Of a stretch of 64,000 bases of DNA, positions 8,198 through 16,926 are shown one piece after another. A program made the position numbers and the translations under genes. Every line of letters starts with the position of its first letter. Position 1 is the first letter of the stretch. The notes under the pieces are model-generated. The model saw nothing but the letters and a program-made list of their open reading frames with translations. It was not told the DNA's origin and made no database searches. Source of the DNA: Streptomyces griseoloalbus (GTDB lineage Bacteria; Actinomycetota; Actinomycetes; Streptomycetales; Streptomycetaceae); assembly GCA_014650015.1 (NCBI GenBank), contig BMUD01000005.1, positions 62,001-126,000 of the forward strand, read 5' to 3'.

Positions 8198-9142
8198 ATG
8201 GATCTGCGGAACCTGATCACGCTGACCACCGGCGTCGCACTGCTCACCTGCGTCCTCGCGGTCGTCGGTGTGCACTCCTACGCCACCGGCAGGGCACAGC
8301 GGCAGGCGCTGGTGGACCGTCTGACGGCCACCGGCCGGATCCCGGCCCCCGGCCGCCGGCGCCACTTCCTCACCCTCGACCGCCGCCTGCGCCGCACCAA
8401 GCCCGGCCGCAAGCTGGAGCTGCGCCTGCAGGCCACCGGCCTGGACATCACCCCCGGCGAGTTCTTCGCCGCCATGCTCGCCACCGTCGCCGGCCTCTGG
8501 CTCGTCGGCCAGGCCACCCTCGCCCCCTTCTTCGGCCCGATCGCCGGCCTGCTCGGCATCTGGGCGGCGCTCCAGTTCCTCAACTGGCAGCGCCAGAAAC
8601 GCATCGAGCGGTTCATCAACCAACTCCCCGAACTCGCCCGCATCCTCGCCAACGCGACCCAGGCGGGGCTCGCCCTCCGTACGGCCATCGGCATGGCGGC
8701 GGAGGAACTGGAGGCCCCGGCCGGCGAGGAACTGTCCAAGGTCGCCAACCAGCTGGCGGTGGGCGCGTCGATGGACGACGCGCTCGGCGAACTCGCCGAC
8801 CGCCTCCCCTCCCGCGAACTCGTCGTCCTGGTCACCACACTGGTGCTGTCCAACCGGGCCGGCGGCCAGGTGGTCGGCGCCCTGCGCAACCTGACGGAGA
8901 CACTGGAGGAGCGCAAGGAGACCCGGCGGGAAGTGCGCACGCAGCTCTCCCAGGTCAGCATGACGTCGTACGCCGTCCCCGTCCTGGGCGTCGGCTCGCT
9001 GTTCCTCATGAACGGCGTGAAGGACGGCGCACTGGAACGCATGACCGGCTCACCCGCCGGCCAGTTCGCGGTGATCATCGCGTTCGGCCTGTACGCCGTC
9101 GGCTTCGTCCTCATCCGCCGCCTGTCCCGCATCGACGTCTGA
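8198..9142 (+). CDS. tadB: Pilus inner-membrane platform protein TadB
   Basis: GspF-type integral membrane protein that forms the assembly platform with TadC. The 314-residue protein has an N-terminal helix (NLITLTTGVALLTCVLAVVG), a central pair of helices (about residues 90-130), the T2SSF cytoplasmic domain (INQLPELARILANATQAGLALRTA through REVRTQLSQVS, about 145-255) and C-terminal helices. The ATG at 8198 has GTAGGAACC upstream. It is placed between the ATPase and tadC, the usual Tad order. Confidence 0.92.
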   Translation: MDLRNLITLTTGVALLTCVLAVVGVHSYATGRAQRQALVDRLTATGRIPAPGRRRHFLTLDRRLRRTKPGRKLELRLQATGLDITPGEFFAAMLATVAGLWLVGQATLAPFFGPIAGLLGIWAALQFLNWQRQKRIERFINQLPELARILANATQAGLALRTAIGMAAEELEAPAGEELSKVANQLAVGASMDDALGELADRLPSRELVVLVTTLVLSNRAGGQVVGALRNLTETLEERKETRREVRTQLSQVSMTSYAVPVLGVGSLFLMNGVKDGALERMTGSPAGQFAVIIAFGLYAVGFVLIRRLSRIDV

Positions 9143-9164
9143 CCGGCGAGGAGGACCGACCGAC

Positions 9165-10052
9165 ATGGCACTTCTGCTCGCGCTGCTCATGGGCCTCGGC
9201 GTCTGGGGCGTCTTCGCCGGCATCCGCATGTACCGCGCCGAGGCGAAACTCCCCGGCGACCTGATGCTCGCCCTGGAGGTCGGCTCCACCCGCACCGGCG
9301 CGGTCGACTCCCTCATCGACCGCATGGGCATGCGCTACGCGCCCGCCGTGCTGCGCCTCATGGGCCCCAAGCAGGTCGCCAAGTACCGCCGCAAGATCGA
9401 CCTGGCGGGCAACCCCGGCGGCCTCACCCTCGACCGCTACGCCGCCCGCCGCGCCGTCTACGGCGCCCTCGGCGGCATCGGCTTCCTGGTCTTCCTCATG
9501 CGCGGCCAGCTCTTCGTGGCCCTGCTGCTGCTCGCCTTCGGCGCGTTCTGGACGGAGGTCGGCATCTGGTCGGCGATCCGCGTCCGCAAGGACGTCATCG
9601 AACGCACCCTGCCCGACTTCCTGGACGTCCTGGCGGTCGTGGTCAGCGCGGGCCTCGGCTTCCGCCAGGCCCTGGACCGGGTGGCGTCGAAGTACGAGGG
9701 CCCGTGGGCCGACGAACTCAGCATCACCCTGCGCCAGATGGACCTGGGCATGAGCCGCCGCCAGGCCTTCGCGGAGCTGCGCCGCCGCAACGACTCGGAA
9801 CAGGTCACCATGTTCGTCACGGCGTTGCAGCAGGGCGAGGAACTGGGCGCGCCGATCGTCGACACGCTGGTGTCCCTGGCCAGGGACATGCGCCGCACGG
9901 ACGCCCAGAACGCCCGCCGCAAGGCCGCCCGCGCGGTCCCCAAGGCCACCATGATGATCACCACGTTCATGGTCCCGGCCACGCTCATCCTCCTCGGCGC
10001 CGGCCTGATCCTCGGTTCCGGCATCGACTTCGGCGCGGTCACGGGAGAGTAG
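9165..10052 (+). CDS. tadC: Pilus inner-membrane platform protein TadC
   Basis: Second GspF-type platform protein, 295 residues. It has an N-terminal helix, a central hydrophobic pair (AVYGALGGIGFLVFLM and FVALLLLAFGAFW), the T2SSF domain (LPDFLDVLAVVVSAGLGFRQALDRV onward, about residues 150-255) and a last helix (MITTFMVPATLILLGAGLILG). The ribosome site GGCGAGGAGG precedes ATG 9165. Only 17 bases separate its stop from the histidine kinase start, so the sensor kinase is probably cotranscribed with pilus genes. Confidence 0.92.
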   Translation: MALLLALLMGLGVWGVFAGIRMYRAEAKLPGDLMLALEVGSTRTGAVDSLIDRMGMRYAPAVLRLMGPKQVAKYRRKIDLAGNPGGLTLDRYAARRAVYGALGGIGFLVFLMRGQLFVALLLLAFGAFWTEVGIWSAIRVRKDVIERTLPDFLDVLAVVVSAGLGFRQALDRVASKYEGPWADELSITLRQMDLGMSRRQAFAELRRRNDSEQVTMFVTALQQGEELGAPIVDTLVSLARDMRRTDAQNARRKAARAVPKATMMITTFMVPATLILLGAGLILGSGIDFGAVTGE

Positions 10053-10069
10053 GACGGGGGCGGGATGCG

Positions 10070-11662
10070 ATGACGACGACCGGGGAACGCACGGGACGCC
10101 GTACGAGGCTGCTCCGCCGCCCCGCGAAGCCCGCGGTGATCACCACTCCACCGGCGGGCACGGTCCTCCCGGAGTACGCGAGGACGGGCGCCCCGGACGT
10201 CCCGGTCACGACGGCGACCCCGGCACTGCCCCCGGGCTGGGAACCGGCGGAGCCGGGCGAGGAGGGCTGGGGCGGACTGCCGCAGGGAGCGAAGGCCGCC
10301 GACGGCGGTGACCCACGGCAGGGACCACCCGCACCCGACGAAACACCCCCGGGTGACGCGGATGGGAACCCCTCCGCGGCCGAAGGCCGGACGCACTCCC
10401 CGCGACCCGCACAGGGACCCGACGTCCAGATCCAGATCAACGCCCTGCAAGCCCTGTGCCGCCAGGCCTTCGGCTTCAGACTGGCGATGATCGCCGTCGC
10501 CGCCCCCGCCGCCCTCCTCAACGCGGGCCCGGGCTGGGGCACCCGCCTCGTCGGCATCGCGGTCGTCGTCACCTTCATGGCGTCCTACGTCCTCTTCCGC
10601 GACTGGGAACGCTTCGGCCCCCTCCTCCTGCGCCACCCCACACTCCTCGCCGTGGACACCCTCTTCGGCGCCCTGCTCCTGATCTCGGCGGGCCCGGACA
10701 CCACCCTCGCCTACGTCAGCGTCTGCACACCCCTCCTGGCGGGCCTGGTCTACGGCTGGCGCGGAGCGGCCGTCTTCGCCTCCCTCCAGGGCCTGATCCT
10801 CCTCCTGGTCCACGCGGCGCTGGACAACCCCCACGCGGACCCGGCGGAGACGCTGCTCCTGCCCGGCCTCTGTGTGATCGCGGGCGCCGTCGGCTCCAGT
10901 CTGCGCAACCTGATGTTCCGCCTCGGCACGGCCACCCACGCCCTGACGGCGATCCAGGCCCGCCTGGCCGTCACGGAGGCGGTCGGCGCCGAACGAGCCC
11001 GACTGGCCAGGGACATGCACGACTCGGTGGCGAAAACCCTGCACGGGGTCGCCCTGGCGGCCGACGGACTGGCGAGCACGGCCGGCTCCGACCGCCTGGA
11101 CCCGACCCTGGTGAGGCAGCAGGCGGAACTCGTCGCCCGTTCGGCCCGCCGAGCCGCGGCGGAGTCCCGCGAACTCCTGGCCGACCTGCGCCGCGAGTCG
11201 GACCCGGACCAGGGCACGGACGTACTCGTCGAACTGGCGGCGCGCACCCGCGACTTCAGCACCCGCACCGGCCTGCCGGCGACGTACGGCCCGACGGGCG
11301 AGGACACGGTCCCACCGGTGCCACCGGCGGTGGCCCGCCAACTCCTCACCATCGCCTCGGAAGCCATGGAGAACGCCCACCGCCACGCGGCACCGACCCG
11401 GGTGGAGGTCAGCGCCGGCGTCCACGGCGACCTGCTCCGCCTGAGCGTCCACGACGACGGCCGCGGCCTCCCGCCCGGCACCAGCCTGGAACAACTGCGC
11501 AGGGCCGGCCACTTCGGCCTGGTCGGCATGGTCGAGCGGGCGGCCTCGGTCGGCGCCCGCATCCGCATAGGCCGCGGCACCCACGCAGGCGGCACGGAGG
11601 TCCTCCTGGAACTCCCGCTGGCGGCCTTGACGACACCGCCCCGAACGGAGCCGACCATATGA
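10070..11662 (+). CDS. Membrane sensor histidine kinase embedded in the pilus locus
   Basis: HisKA_3/HATPase_c (NarL-type) sensor kinase of 530 residues. About 120 residues of proline-rich, low-complexity sequence come first, then a hydrophobic region with several membrane helices (about 135-290). The phosphoacceptor lies in ERARLARDMHDSVAKTLHGV, with His317. The ATPase domain has SEAMENAHRHA (N box), VHDDGRGLP (G1) and GLVGMVERA (G2). The stop overlaps an ATG of the response regulator, so the pair is coupled. Being between tadC and the pilin gene suggests it controls or senses pilus function; the signal is unknown. Confidence 0.9.
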   Translation: MTTTGERTGRRTRLLRRPAKPAVITTPPAGTVLPEYARTGAPDVPVTTATPALPPGWEPAEPGEEGWGGLPQGAKAADGGDPRQGPPAPDETPPGDADGNPSAAEGRTHSPRPAQGPDVQIQINALQALCRQAFGFRLAMIAVAAPAALLNAGPGWGTRLVGIAVVVTFMASYVLFRDWERFGPLLLRHPTLLAVDTLFGALLLISAGPDTTLAYVSVCTPLLAGLVYGWRGAAVFASLQGLILLLVHAALDNPHADPAETLLLPGLCVIAGAVGSSLRNLMFRLGTATHALTAIQARLAVTEAVGAERARLARDMHDSVAKTLHGVALAADGLASTAGSDRLDPTLVRQQAELVARSARRAAAESRELLADLRRESDPDQGTDVLVELAARTRDFSTRTGLPATYGPTGEDTVPPVPPAVARQLLTIASEAMENAHRHAAPTRVEVSAGVHGDLLRLSVHDDGRGLPPGTSLEQLRRAGHFGLVGMVERAASVGARIRIGRGTHAGGTEVLLELPLAALTTPPRTEPTI

Positions 11663-11706
11663 CCACGCCGTCCCCGTCCCCCCACCCCCGGAGAGGAGGC
11701 AGCCCC

Positions 11707-12540
11707 ATGCAGCCGCCGCCGAGCCCCTTTCGAAACGTCCCCCCGCCCCCCTCGCTCCGGGTGGTGGTCGCCGACGACAACCCCGTGGTCCGCGCCGGCC
11801 TGACGGCCCTCCTCTCCGGCCGCGAGGACATCGAGGTGGTGGCGGAGGCGGCCGACGGCGCAGAAGCGTACGAGGCGGCCCACGCTCACCGCCCCGACGT
11901 CGTCCTCCTCGACGTCCGCATGCCGGGCGTCGACGGCATTTCGGCGCTGCCGTACCTGGTCGGCATCGCCCCTGTCGTGATGCTGACGTACAGCAGGGAG
12001 TCGGAGATCGTCCAGGAGGCGCTGCGCAGGGGAGCGGGCGGTTACCTGGTCCACGGCGAGTTCACGGCGGACCAGTTGGTGTCGGCGGTCAGGGACATCA
12101 AGGAAGGCAGGGCCCACTTCACCTCGACGGCGGCAGGTGCGTTGCTGGCGCAACTTCGCCAAGGGCAGGGAACGGAGCGGGAGCTACCGGACGGCTTGGG
12201 TGCGGCGCACACAACTCGCCGCCTCCAGAACGGAATCGGCCTCTCCCACTTCTCACCCCCACCTACTTTCGTGGAAAACCTTTCGCAACTGCAACCGGCT
12301 GTGGCACAGTCTTCTCCCGACAGGTCGAGGTTCCGGCTGAGCGCGAGGGAGGCGGAGATCATGGACCTCATCGCGTCCGGCATGAACAACCAGCAGATCG
12401 CCGCCACGTGCTTCATCAGCGAGAAGACGGTCAAGAACCACATCAACCGCATCTTCGCCAAGCTCCACAGCACCAGCCGCTCCGAAGCCGCGGCGAAGTG
12501 GCTCGGGACGGCACCGGGTTCGAGCCGAGGAGTGGGGTGA
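11707..12540 (+). CDS. NarL/LuxR-type response regulator paired with the kinase
   Basis: Response regulator with receiver and LuxR-type DNA-binding domains, 277 residues. The receiver begins LRVVVADDNPVVRAGL with phosphoacceptor Asp69 in VVLLDVRMPG, then a long linker rich in Gln and Ser (about 145-205), then the helix-turn-helix FRLSAREAEIMDLIASGMNNQQIAATCFISEKTVKNHINRI is the span (about 210-265). ATG 11707 was chosen because GGAGAGGAGG lies 8 bases upstream. An ATG at 11659 overlapping the kinase stop would add 16 residues and is also possible. It lies 160 bases upstream of the Flp pilin gene, which is a natural target. Confidence 0.9.
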   Translation: MQPPPSPFRNVPPPPSLRVVVADDNPVVRAGLTALLSGREDIEVVAEAADGAEAYEAAHAHRPDVVLLDVRMPGVDGISALPYLVGIAPVVMLTYSRESEIVQEALRRGAGGYLVHGEFTADQLVSAVRDIKEGRAHFTSTAAGALLAQLRQGQGTERELPDGLGAAHTTRRLQNGIGLSHFSPPPTFVENLSQLQPAVAQSSPDRSRFRLSAREAEIMDLIASGMNNQQIAATCFISEKTVKNHINRIFAKLHSTSRSEAAAKWLGTAPGSSRGVG

Positions 12541-12700
12541 GCTGCGGTGACGTCTGGGGGGACGAACCGGTGGGCCTGTGAGTGGGCCCGGAATTGGGCC
12601 CTGGGGCCCTCTGCCGGACGAGGCACCCGGCCGTACGGTGCGGAGGTCGAAAGCGGCCCCACGAAGAGGGCCGCCACCGCGTCAGCCGGAGGGGAACACC

Positions 12701-12934
12701 ATGAGCGACCTGATGCTGAAGACCGCCGTCGCGACCAAGGTCCGGGTCAACGGCTGGAAGAACACGACGGTCGAGGCCATGCAGCGCCGCAACGCCGACA
12801 AGGGGCAGACCGCGGTCGAGTACCTGGGCATCATCGCGGTGGTCGTGCTGATCGTGCTCGCGATTACGGGCACCAGTATCGGGCAGACCATCCTCGGCAA
12901 GATCAACGCTCAGATCGCCAAGGTCGCTCCTTGA
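12701..12934 (+). CDS. flp: Flp-type major pilin
   Basis: A 77-residue Flp/Fap pilin precursor. A polar leader of about 35 residues ends with the cleavage motif G35|QTAVEY, giving Glu5 and Tyr6 of the mature pilin, followed by the hydrophobic helix LGIIAVVVLIVLAITGT. The mature form would be about 42 residues, typical of the family. ATG 12701 has GGAGGGG 7 bases upstream. The stop overlaps the TTG start of the next gene. No prepilin peptidase gene is seen nearby, so the leader must be removed by an enzyme encoded elsewhere. Confidence 0.92.
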   Translation: MSDLMLKTAVATKVRVNGWKNTTVEAMQRRNADKGQTAVEYLGIIAVVVLIVLAITGTSIGQTILGKINAQIAKVAP

Positions 12935-13533
12935 GGCGATTCCGCCGCTACGGCGACGCAGGGCAGGCCTTCCCCATCTACATCACGGTGGTGGGGGGCC
13001 TGCTCTTTCTCGCGTTCGCGTACTTTGCGGTGGGCCAGGCCGCGGCGAATCGCAACGACGCACAGACAGCAGCTGATGCGGCCGCACTCGCGGCGGCTCA
13101 GGACCGGCGGGATCAACTCGCGGGTGCATGGGTGCAGAACCTTCTCGATCCGACGAAGTGGCAGGACATTTTCGACGGCGAAGCAAATGGGCTCGGTCTC
13201 TCGTGCTGGCGGGCGGACCAACTTGCGGCGCAGAACGATGCCGACGTCCTGAGGTGTCTTCCTGACGGGTTGCTGGGTTACGCGATCGAGGTCGAGACCA
13301 ACAAGTCCGTCGGGCATTCAATCGTCCCCGGCACGGAGGAGCGGAAGTCGAACGCATCCGCCGTCGCCGTGATCGAGTCACGCTGCACGTTCGAGCTACC
13401 GGCCGAGGATGCCGGAGACGAGGTGTTGCCGCTGCTCACCTGCGAGGGCAGGGAGTGGGACTTGGACCCGAAGGAGCCCGTCGAACTCCTCCCCAAGCCC
13501 GAGGATCTGTTCGACGTCCATCTGGCCGACTGA
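12931..13533 (+). CDS. TadG-like pilus-associated membrane protein
   Basis: A 200-residue single-span membrane protein. It begins with a short basic segment, one hydrophobic helix (PIYITVVGGLLFLAFAYFAVG) and then the segment NRNDAQTAADAAALAAAQ, which is typical of TadG/TadE-related proteins. The extracytoplasmic part has four cysteines. The start is probably TTG 12931, overlapping the pilin stop by TTGA; no ATG or GTG lies close before the helix. From here to about 14.1 kb the third codon positions are visibly less G/C-rich than in the cpa/tad genes. Confidence 0.78.
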   Translation: MRRFRRYGDAGQAFPIYITVVGGLLFLAFAYFAVGQAAANRNDAQTAADAAALAAAQDRRDQLAGAWVQNLLDPTKWQDIFDGEANGLGLSCWRADQLAAQNDADVLRCLPDGLLGYAIEVETNKSVGHSIVPGTEERKSNASAVAVIESRCTFELPAEDAGDEVLPLLTCEGREWDLDPKEPVELLPKPEDLFDVHLAD

Positions 13534-13567
13534 CAAGCGAACGACGAGTGATGAAGGAAACAGAGAG

Positions 13568-14143
13568 ATGAGCATTCGGATCACTGCGAAGGCCCGCAGG
13601 GGGATGGTCGCGTTGACCGCTGTGGCCGGTCTTGCTCTGGGCATGGCGGGCTGCGGCGGCGGCGATGACGACAAGCCAAAGCCTTCGTCGTCGACTTCGA
13701 AGGACAGTGGGTCCAAGCCGAGTGCTCAGGAGGGGCAGGCGGAAACGCCTCTGGCCGAACTGCGCGGTACAGACGGACTGCTCCTCCAGATCACCTCTGC
13801 TGAGCGTGATGCCGGCGGGTTCATCACTGTGAACGGCACGGTGAAGAACGATGGTGCCGAGTCGGTGGTCATTCCGCCTCAGACAAGCGGTGACGAGACC
13901 GAGGTCATCAAGCACGGTCCGTCACTCGGTGGAGCCACCCTCGTGGATGCGAAGGGGAAGAAGCGCTACTACGTGCTGCGTGACACGGATGGCCGGCCGC
14001 TGACCACAACCGGACTGGGGAACCTCGAAGCGGGGCAGACCCTGCCGGTCTTCATGCAGTTTCCTGCGCCGCCGGCGAGCACGGTGGAGATTGACCTCCA
14101 AGTACCGACGTTCTCGAGCGGCACGATCAAAATCTCTGGATGA
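13568..14143 (+). CDS. Putative lipoprotein of the pilus locus
   Basis: A 191-residue exported lipoprotein. The signal peptide has a basic start (MSIRITAKARRG), a hydrophobic core and the lipobox LGMAGC, giving Cys29 or so as the lipidated residue. A Ser/Lys/Asp linker follows, then a beta-rich domain (ITVNGTVKNDGAESVVIPP) that looks like an immunoglobulin-like or DUF4352-type fold. I do not assign a function. It is 34 bases after the TadG-like gene, and its stop overlaps the OmpA-domain gene start, so these three likely act together at the cell surface. Confidence 0.8.
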   Translation: MSIRITAKARRGMVALTAVAGLALGMAGCGGGDDDKPKPSSSTSKDSGSKPSAQEGQAETPLAELRGTDGLLLQITSAERDAGGFITVNGTVKNDGAESVVIPPQTSGDETEVIKHGPSLGGATLVDAKGKKRYYVLRDTDGRPLTTTGLGNLEAGQTLPVFMQFPAPPASTVEIDLQVPTFSSGTIKISG

Positions 14144-14799
14144 GGCCGGCCATGACTCGTACTCCAACCCGATCGGCGCCCCCGCGCCTCGCCCTGGTCC
14201 TCTCCGCCGCCACGGTCATGGTCACCACGCACATCTACGGCGCAGTGGTCGCGCACGCGGACGACGGCCCCAGCGTTCCTCCCGGAACCGAGGCGTCCGC
14301 ATCGGCCCCCGTCGAGGTCGACCCCAATGATCCCGACCTCAAGCTCCCCGAGGGCGCGACCCTCACTGAACCCAAGGTCCTGGACATCAAAACCGTCGTA
14401 GAAGACCAAAGCGGAGACGAACGCCGCGAGGACACCAACTCCGACGTGAAGTTCGCCCTCCAGGCCGAGGTGCTGTTCGGCAAGGACAGTGCCAAGCTCG
14501 GTGCCGAGGCGAAGGCCCGTATCGCCACGATCGCGCAGGAGATCAAGACGCAGAACGCGACGAAGATCCGCGTCTTCGGCTTCACCGACGACCTCGGCAC
14601 GTCCGCCCACGGCGACGTCCTGTCCCGCCGGCGCGCGAACGCCGTACAGAGCGTCCTGGGCCAGGAACTGAACGACTCCAACGTCACCTACGAGGTCCGC
14701 GGCTACGGCGAGCAGTACCCGATCGCCGACAACTCCACGGAAGCCGGCCGCAAGAAGAACCGCCGGGTCGAGATCACCTTCCCCCGCACGGAGGGCTGA
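14140..14799 (+). CDS. Secreted OmpA-domain protein at the end of the pilus locus
   Basis: A 219-residue exported protein. A signal peptide (core LALVLSAATVMVTTHIYG, ending near VVAHA) precedes an acidic linker and a C-terminal OmpA/MotB-like peptidoglycan-binding domain (about residues 105-215). Motifs are EVLFGKDSAKL, IRVFGFTDDLG, LSRRRANAVQSVL and GYGEQYPIADNSTEAGRKKNRRVEI, all in the usual order. The domain binds diaminopimelate of peptidoglycan in known members. The ATG at 14140 overlaps the lipoprotein stop. In a Gram-positive cell it could anchor the pilus complex to the wall; that is inference. Confidence 0.87.
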   Translation: MRPAMTRTPTRSAPPRLALVLSAATVMVTTHIYGAVVAHADDGPSVPPGTEASASAPVEVDPNDPDLKLPEGATLTEPKVLDIKTVVEDQSGDERREDTNSDVKFALQAEVLFGKDSAKLGAEAKARIATIAQEIKTQNATKIRVFGFTDDLGTSAHGDVLSRRRANAVQSVLGQELNDSNVTYEVRGYGEQYPIADNSTEAGRKKNRRVEITFPRTEG

Positions 14800-14952
14800 G
14801 CCCGACCGGAGCAGGTGATCGGCCTTGCCCGCCCCGATCTCCAGGATGACGGCGCGCAGGGCCCCCTGCTGTCGGTGAGCGGGGCGTCTTCCTGCCCGGC
14901 GAGGCGAGGGCGATGGCGGCGGACGTGGCCCCAGAGCCGTGGCGGCGGCCCG

Positions 14953-15330
14953 TCACTGCCCCTCCCGAACCACTGCCACCCGCGTCCCGACCCGCAACCC
15001 CCACCCCTCCATCGCCCCGGCCTCCGCCTCGATCACGTGCCGGGCCCGGAGCCGGGGCAGACCGAGCCGCCCCGGGGGCATGGTGCGGACGGCGACGACC
15101 CGGAGCCGCCGGTCGAGATAGGCGACGTCGATGGGCATGCGCATACGGAAGGTGTGGACGCTGTTGGCGGGGGAGAGCAGCAGGGCCCCGTCGAGGGAGT
15201 CCCGCCCCAGCAGTCCCTTCGTCCGGGCCCGATAGGAGGTGGCGATCTCGAGCGGAACGCGTACAGGCGTCCCCCCGCCGTCCACCGGCCGTACGGTCAG
15301 CTCCCCACGCCCGTCCCGCCAGCGGGTCAT
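14953..15330 (-). CDS. DUF192 family protein
   Basis: DUF192 protein of about 125 residues. Family marks are ARTKGLLGRDSLDGALLL, SPANSVHTFRMRMPIDVAYLD and the C-terminal HVIEAEAGAMEGWGLRVG. DUF192 proteins are small beta-barrel-like proteins with no established biochemical role and often sit beside Tad pilus genes in actinobacteria, as here. It converges on the OmpA-domain gene. ATG 15330 was chosen; a GTG at 15372 would add 14 residues. No signal peptide is present, unlike many Gram-negative members. Confidence 0.82.
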   Translation of the reverse strand: MTRWRDGRGELTVRPVDGGGTPVRVPLEIATSYRARTKGLLGRDSLDGALLLSPANSVHTFRMRMPIDVAYLDRRLRVVAVRTMPPGRLGLPRLRARHVIEAEAGAMEGWGLRVGTRVAVVREGQ

Positions 15331-15402
15331 CCCCGACCGCCCCCTCCGCACGTACGGCCGACCGACCGTCACACCGAACGTATCCGCAATAACCGCTGGA
15401 CG

Positions 15403-16926
15403 TCAGTGCCTGCGCAGCCGCTCGGCCAGGGCGGCCAGCGTCTGGGCGGTCTCGGCCAGGCTGGAGGCGGCGGCCGACAGTTCCGAGGCGACGCGGGGAT
15501 CGGCGGGACGGACGGCGGAGGCGACGGCGACCGGCGTGCCGCGGTAGCCGATGGGGCCTTCGTTGTGGCGCTGGTAGTACCCGGTGAACGCCTGCCCGGC
15601 GGACGCCTCGGCGAAGCGGACCTGGGCGAGCTGGGTCTCGCCCGCACCGGCGTTGCGGGTGATGTCGAGACGGTAGTGGCGGTAGGCCCGGGGGCGGGAG
15701 CGGAGGTGGAACTCCCGCGACTCGAAACGCCCGTTGAACGACTCGCCGCTGCGCGTGTCCAGCGGCGTCCAGGCGTGGCCGTCGTGGGAGCCGTGCAGGG
15801 TCCAGTCCCGGGGGTCGCGGTCGGGGGCGTCGTTCGCCGACATCAGGGTGTACGAGGTGACGGCGGTGGGGCGGGCGAGGGAGAAGTCGAGCCGGGCGGA
15901 CTCCTCGAACGCCAGCCACTTGCTGCGCCGGTCGTCGAGGAGGTTGTCGGCGCCCTCGCCCCCGTCGTCGAACTCGTCGCTCGCCTCGACACCGGTCACC
16001 TCGACCTCGGTGGAGGGGACGTGCAGCACGACCACGCCGGAGTTGCCCCGCTGATCGCGCCAGGTCACCCGCTCGACGGGCGCTCCGCCGTCGTCGACCA
16101 GCAACCGCAGCTCGTGGGAGGTGTGCCAGCCGCCACCCCAGCCCTCCTCCGTGTCGAAGCGGTGCAGGACGGACGCCGAGAGGTTCCCGGTCTCCTCCGA
16201 GTACGGCCGACGGTCGGTGAGGCGCCCCCGGTACTCGTACGCCGCACCGTCCGCCGTGCGGTAGCACCCGTGGAAGTCGGACATGCTGGACTGGAAGCTG
16301 ATGGCGGCCTCGGCCCCGTCCTCGGCGCGCCAGCCGAGCTGGGCGGGCAGGGAGTGCTCGTCCCGGTCGATGTGGAAGAGCAGCTGCTGGGCCTGCTGCC
16401 AGGGGGCGGAGGGGGCGTGGGCGGGGCGGAGTTCCGTACGGTAGGTGAAGACCGAGTCGCGGGCGGCCTCGGCCATCCGCGCCCGCTCCGAGCGGCCGCG
16501 CTCCCAGACCGGGTCCAGGGTGATCCGGTAGAGCCAGAGCATGCTCTCGGCCTTCGCCGAGGACCGTATCTCCAGGGTGTTGGTGCCGGGTTTCAGCAGG
16601 TGCCCGGGGACGGCGAACACGTTGTCGTGCGGCAGGTCACCACCGCCGGGCACGGTGAGGTCCGAGACCAGCGTCTCCCCCTGGATCAGTACGTCCATGG
16701 GCGCGTACCCGACGGACGAACCGAGCTTGGAGACCAGCGCCGTGATGCTCAGCGTCGCCTGGGGGACGTCCTCCGTGTCCTCCACCTCGAAGTCCAGCAT
16801 CACGGTCCCGCCCGCGCTCAACGCCAGGTGGGACCCGGCGAATCGGGCCCCGTGGTACCTGGCGTCGGCATTGGCCAGCCGGGCCGGATCGACGGAGAAG
16901 TCTGCGTAGGTGGCCTCAAAGCCCAT
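15403..16926 (-). CDS. Large cytoplasmic protein with a discoidin-like domain
   Basis: A 507-residue protein with no signal peptide. The central part (about residues 295-425) resembles an F5/8 type C (discoidin) domain: LLDDRRSKWLAFEESARLDF, SYTLMSANDAPDRDPRDWTLHGS, then FHLRSRPRAYRHYRLDIT and AQVRFAE. The N-terminal 140 residues look like a beta-sandwich with GTNTLEIRSS near the end, also carbohydrate-binding-like. The C-terminus is an Ala/Leu coiled-coil-like helix (ELSAAASSLAETAQTLAALAERL). ATG 16926 has GGGAGC upstream. Discoidin domains usually act outside the cell, so the missing signal peptide is odd. Function unknown. Confidence 0.75.
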   Translation of the reverse strand: MGFEATYADFSVDPARLANADARYHGARFAGSHLALSAGGTVMLDFEVEDTEDVPQATLSITALVSKLGSSVGYAPMDVLIQGETLVSDLTVPGGGDLPHDNVFAVPGHLLKPGTNTLEIRSSAKAESMLWLYRITLDPVWERGRSERARMAEAARDSVFTYRTELRPAHAPSAPWQQAQQLLFHIDRDEHSLPAQLGWRAEDGAEAAISFQSSMSDFHGCYRTADGAAYEYRGRLTDRRPYSEETGNLSASVLHRFDTEEGWGGGWHTSHELRLLVDDGGAPVERVTWRDQRGNSGVVVLHVPSTEVEVTGVEASDEFDDGGEGADNLLDDRRSKWLAFEESARLDFSLARPTAVTSYTLMSANDAPDRDPRDWTLHGSHDGHAWTPLDTRSGESFNGRFESREFHLRSRPRAYRHYRLDITRNAGAGETQLAQVRFAEASAGQAFTGYYQRHNEGPIGYRGTPVAVASAVRPADPRVASELSAAASSLAETAQTLAALAERLRRH

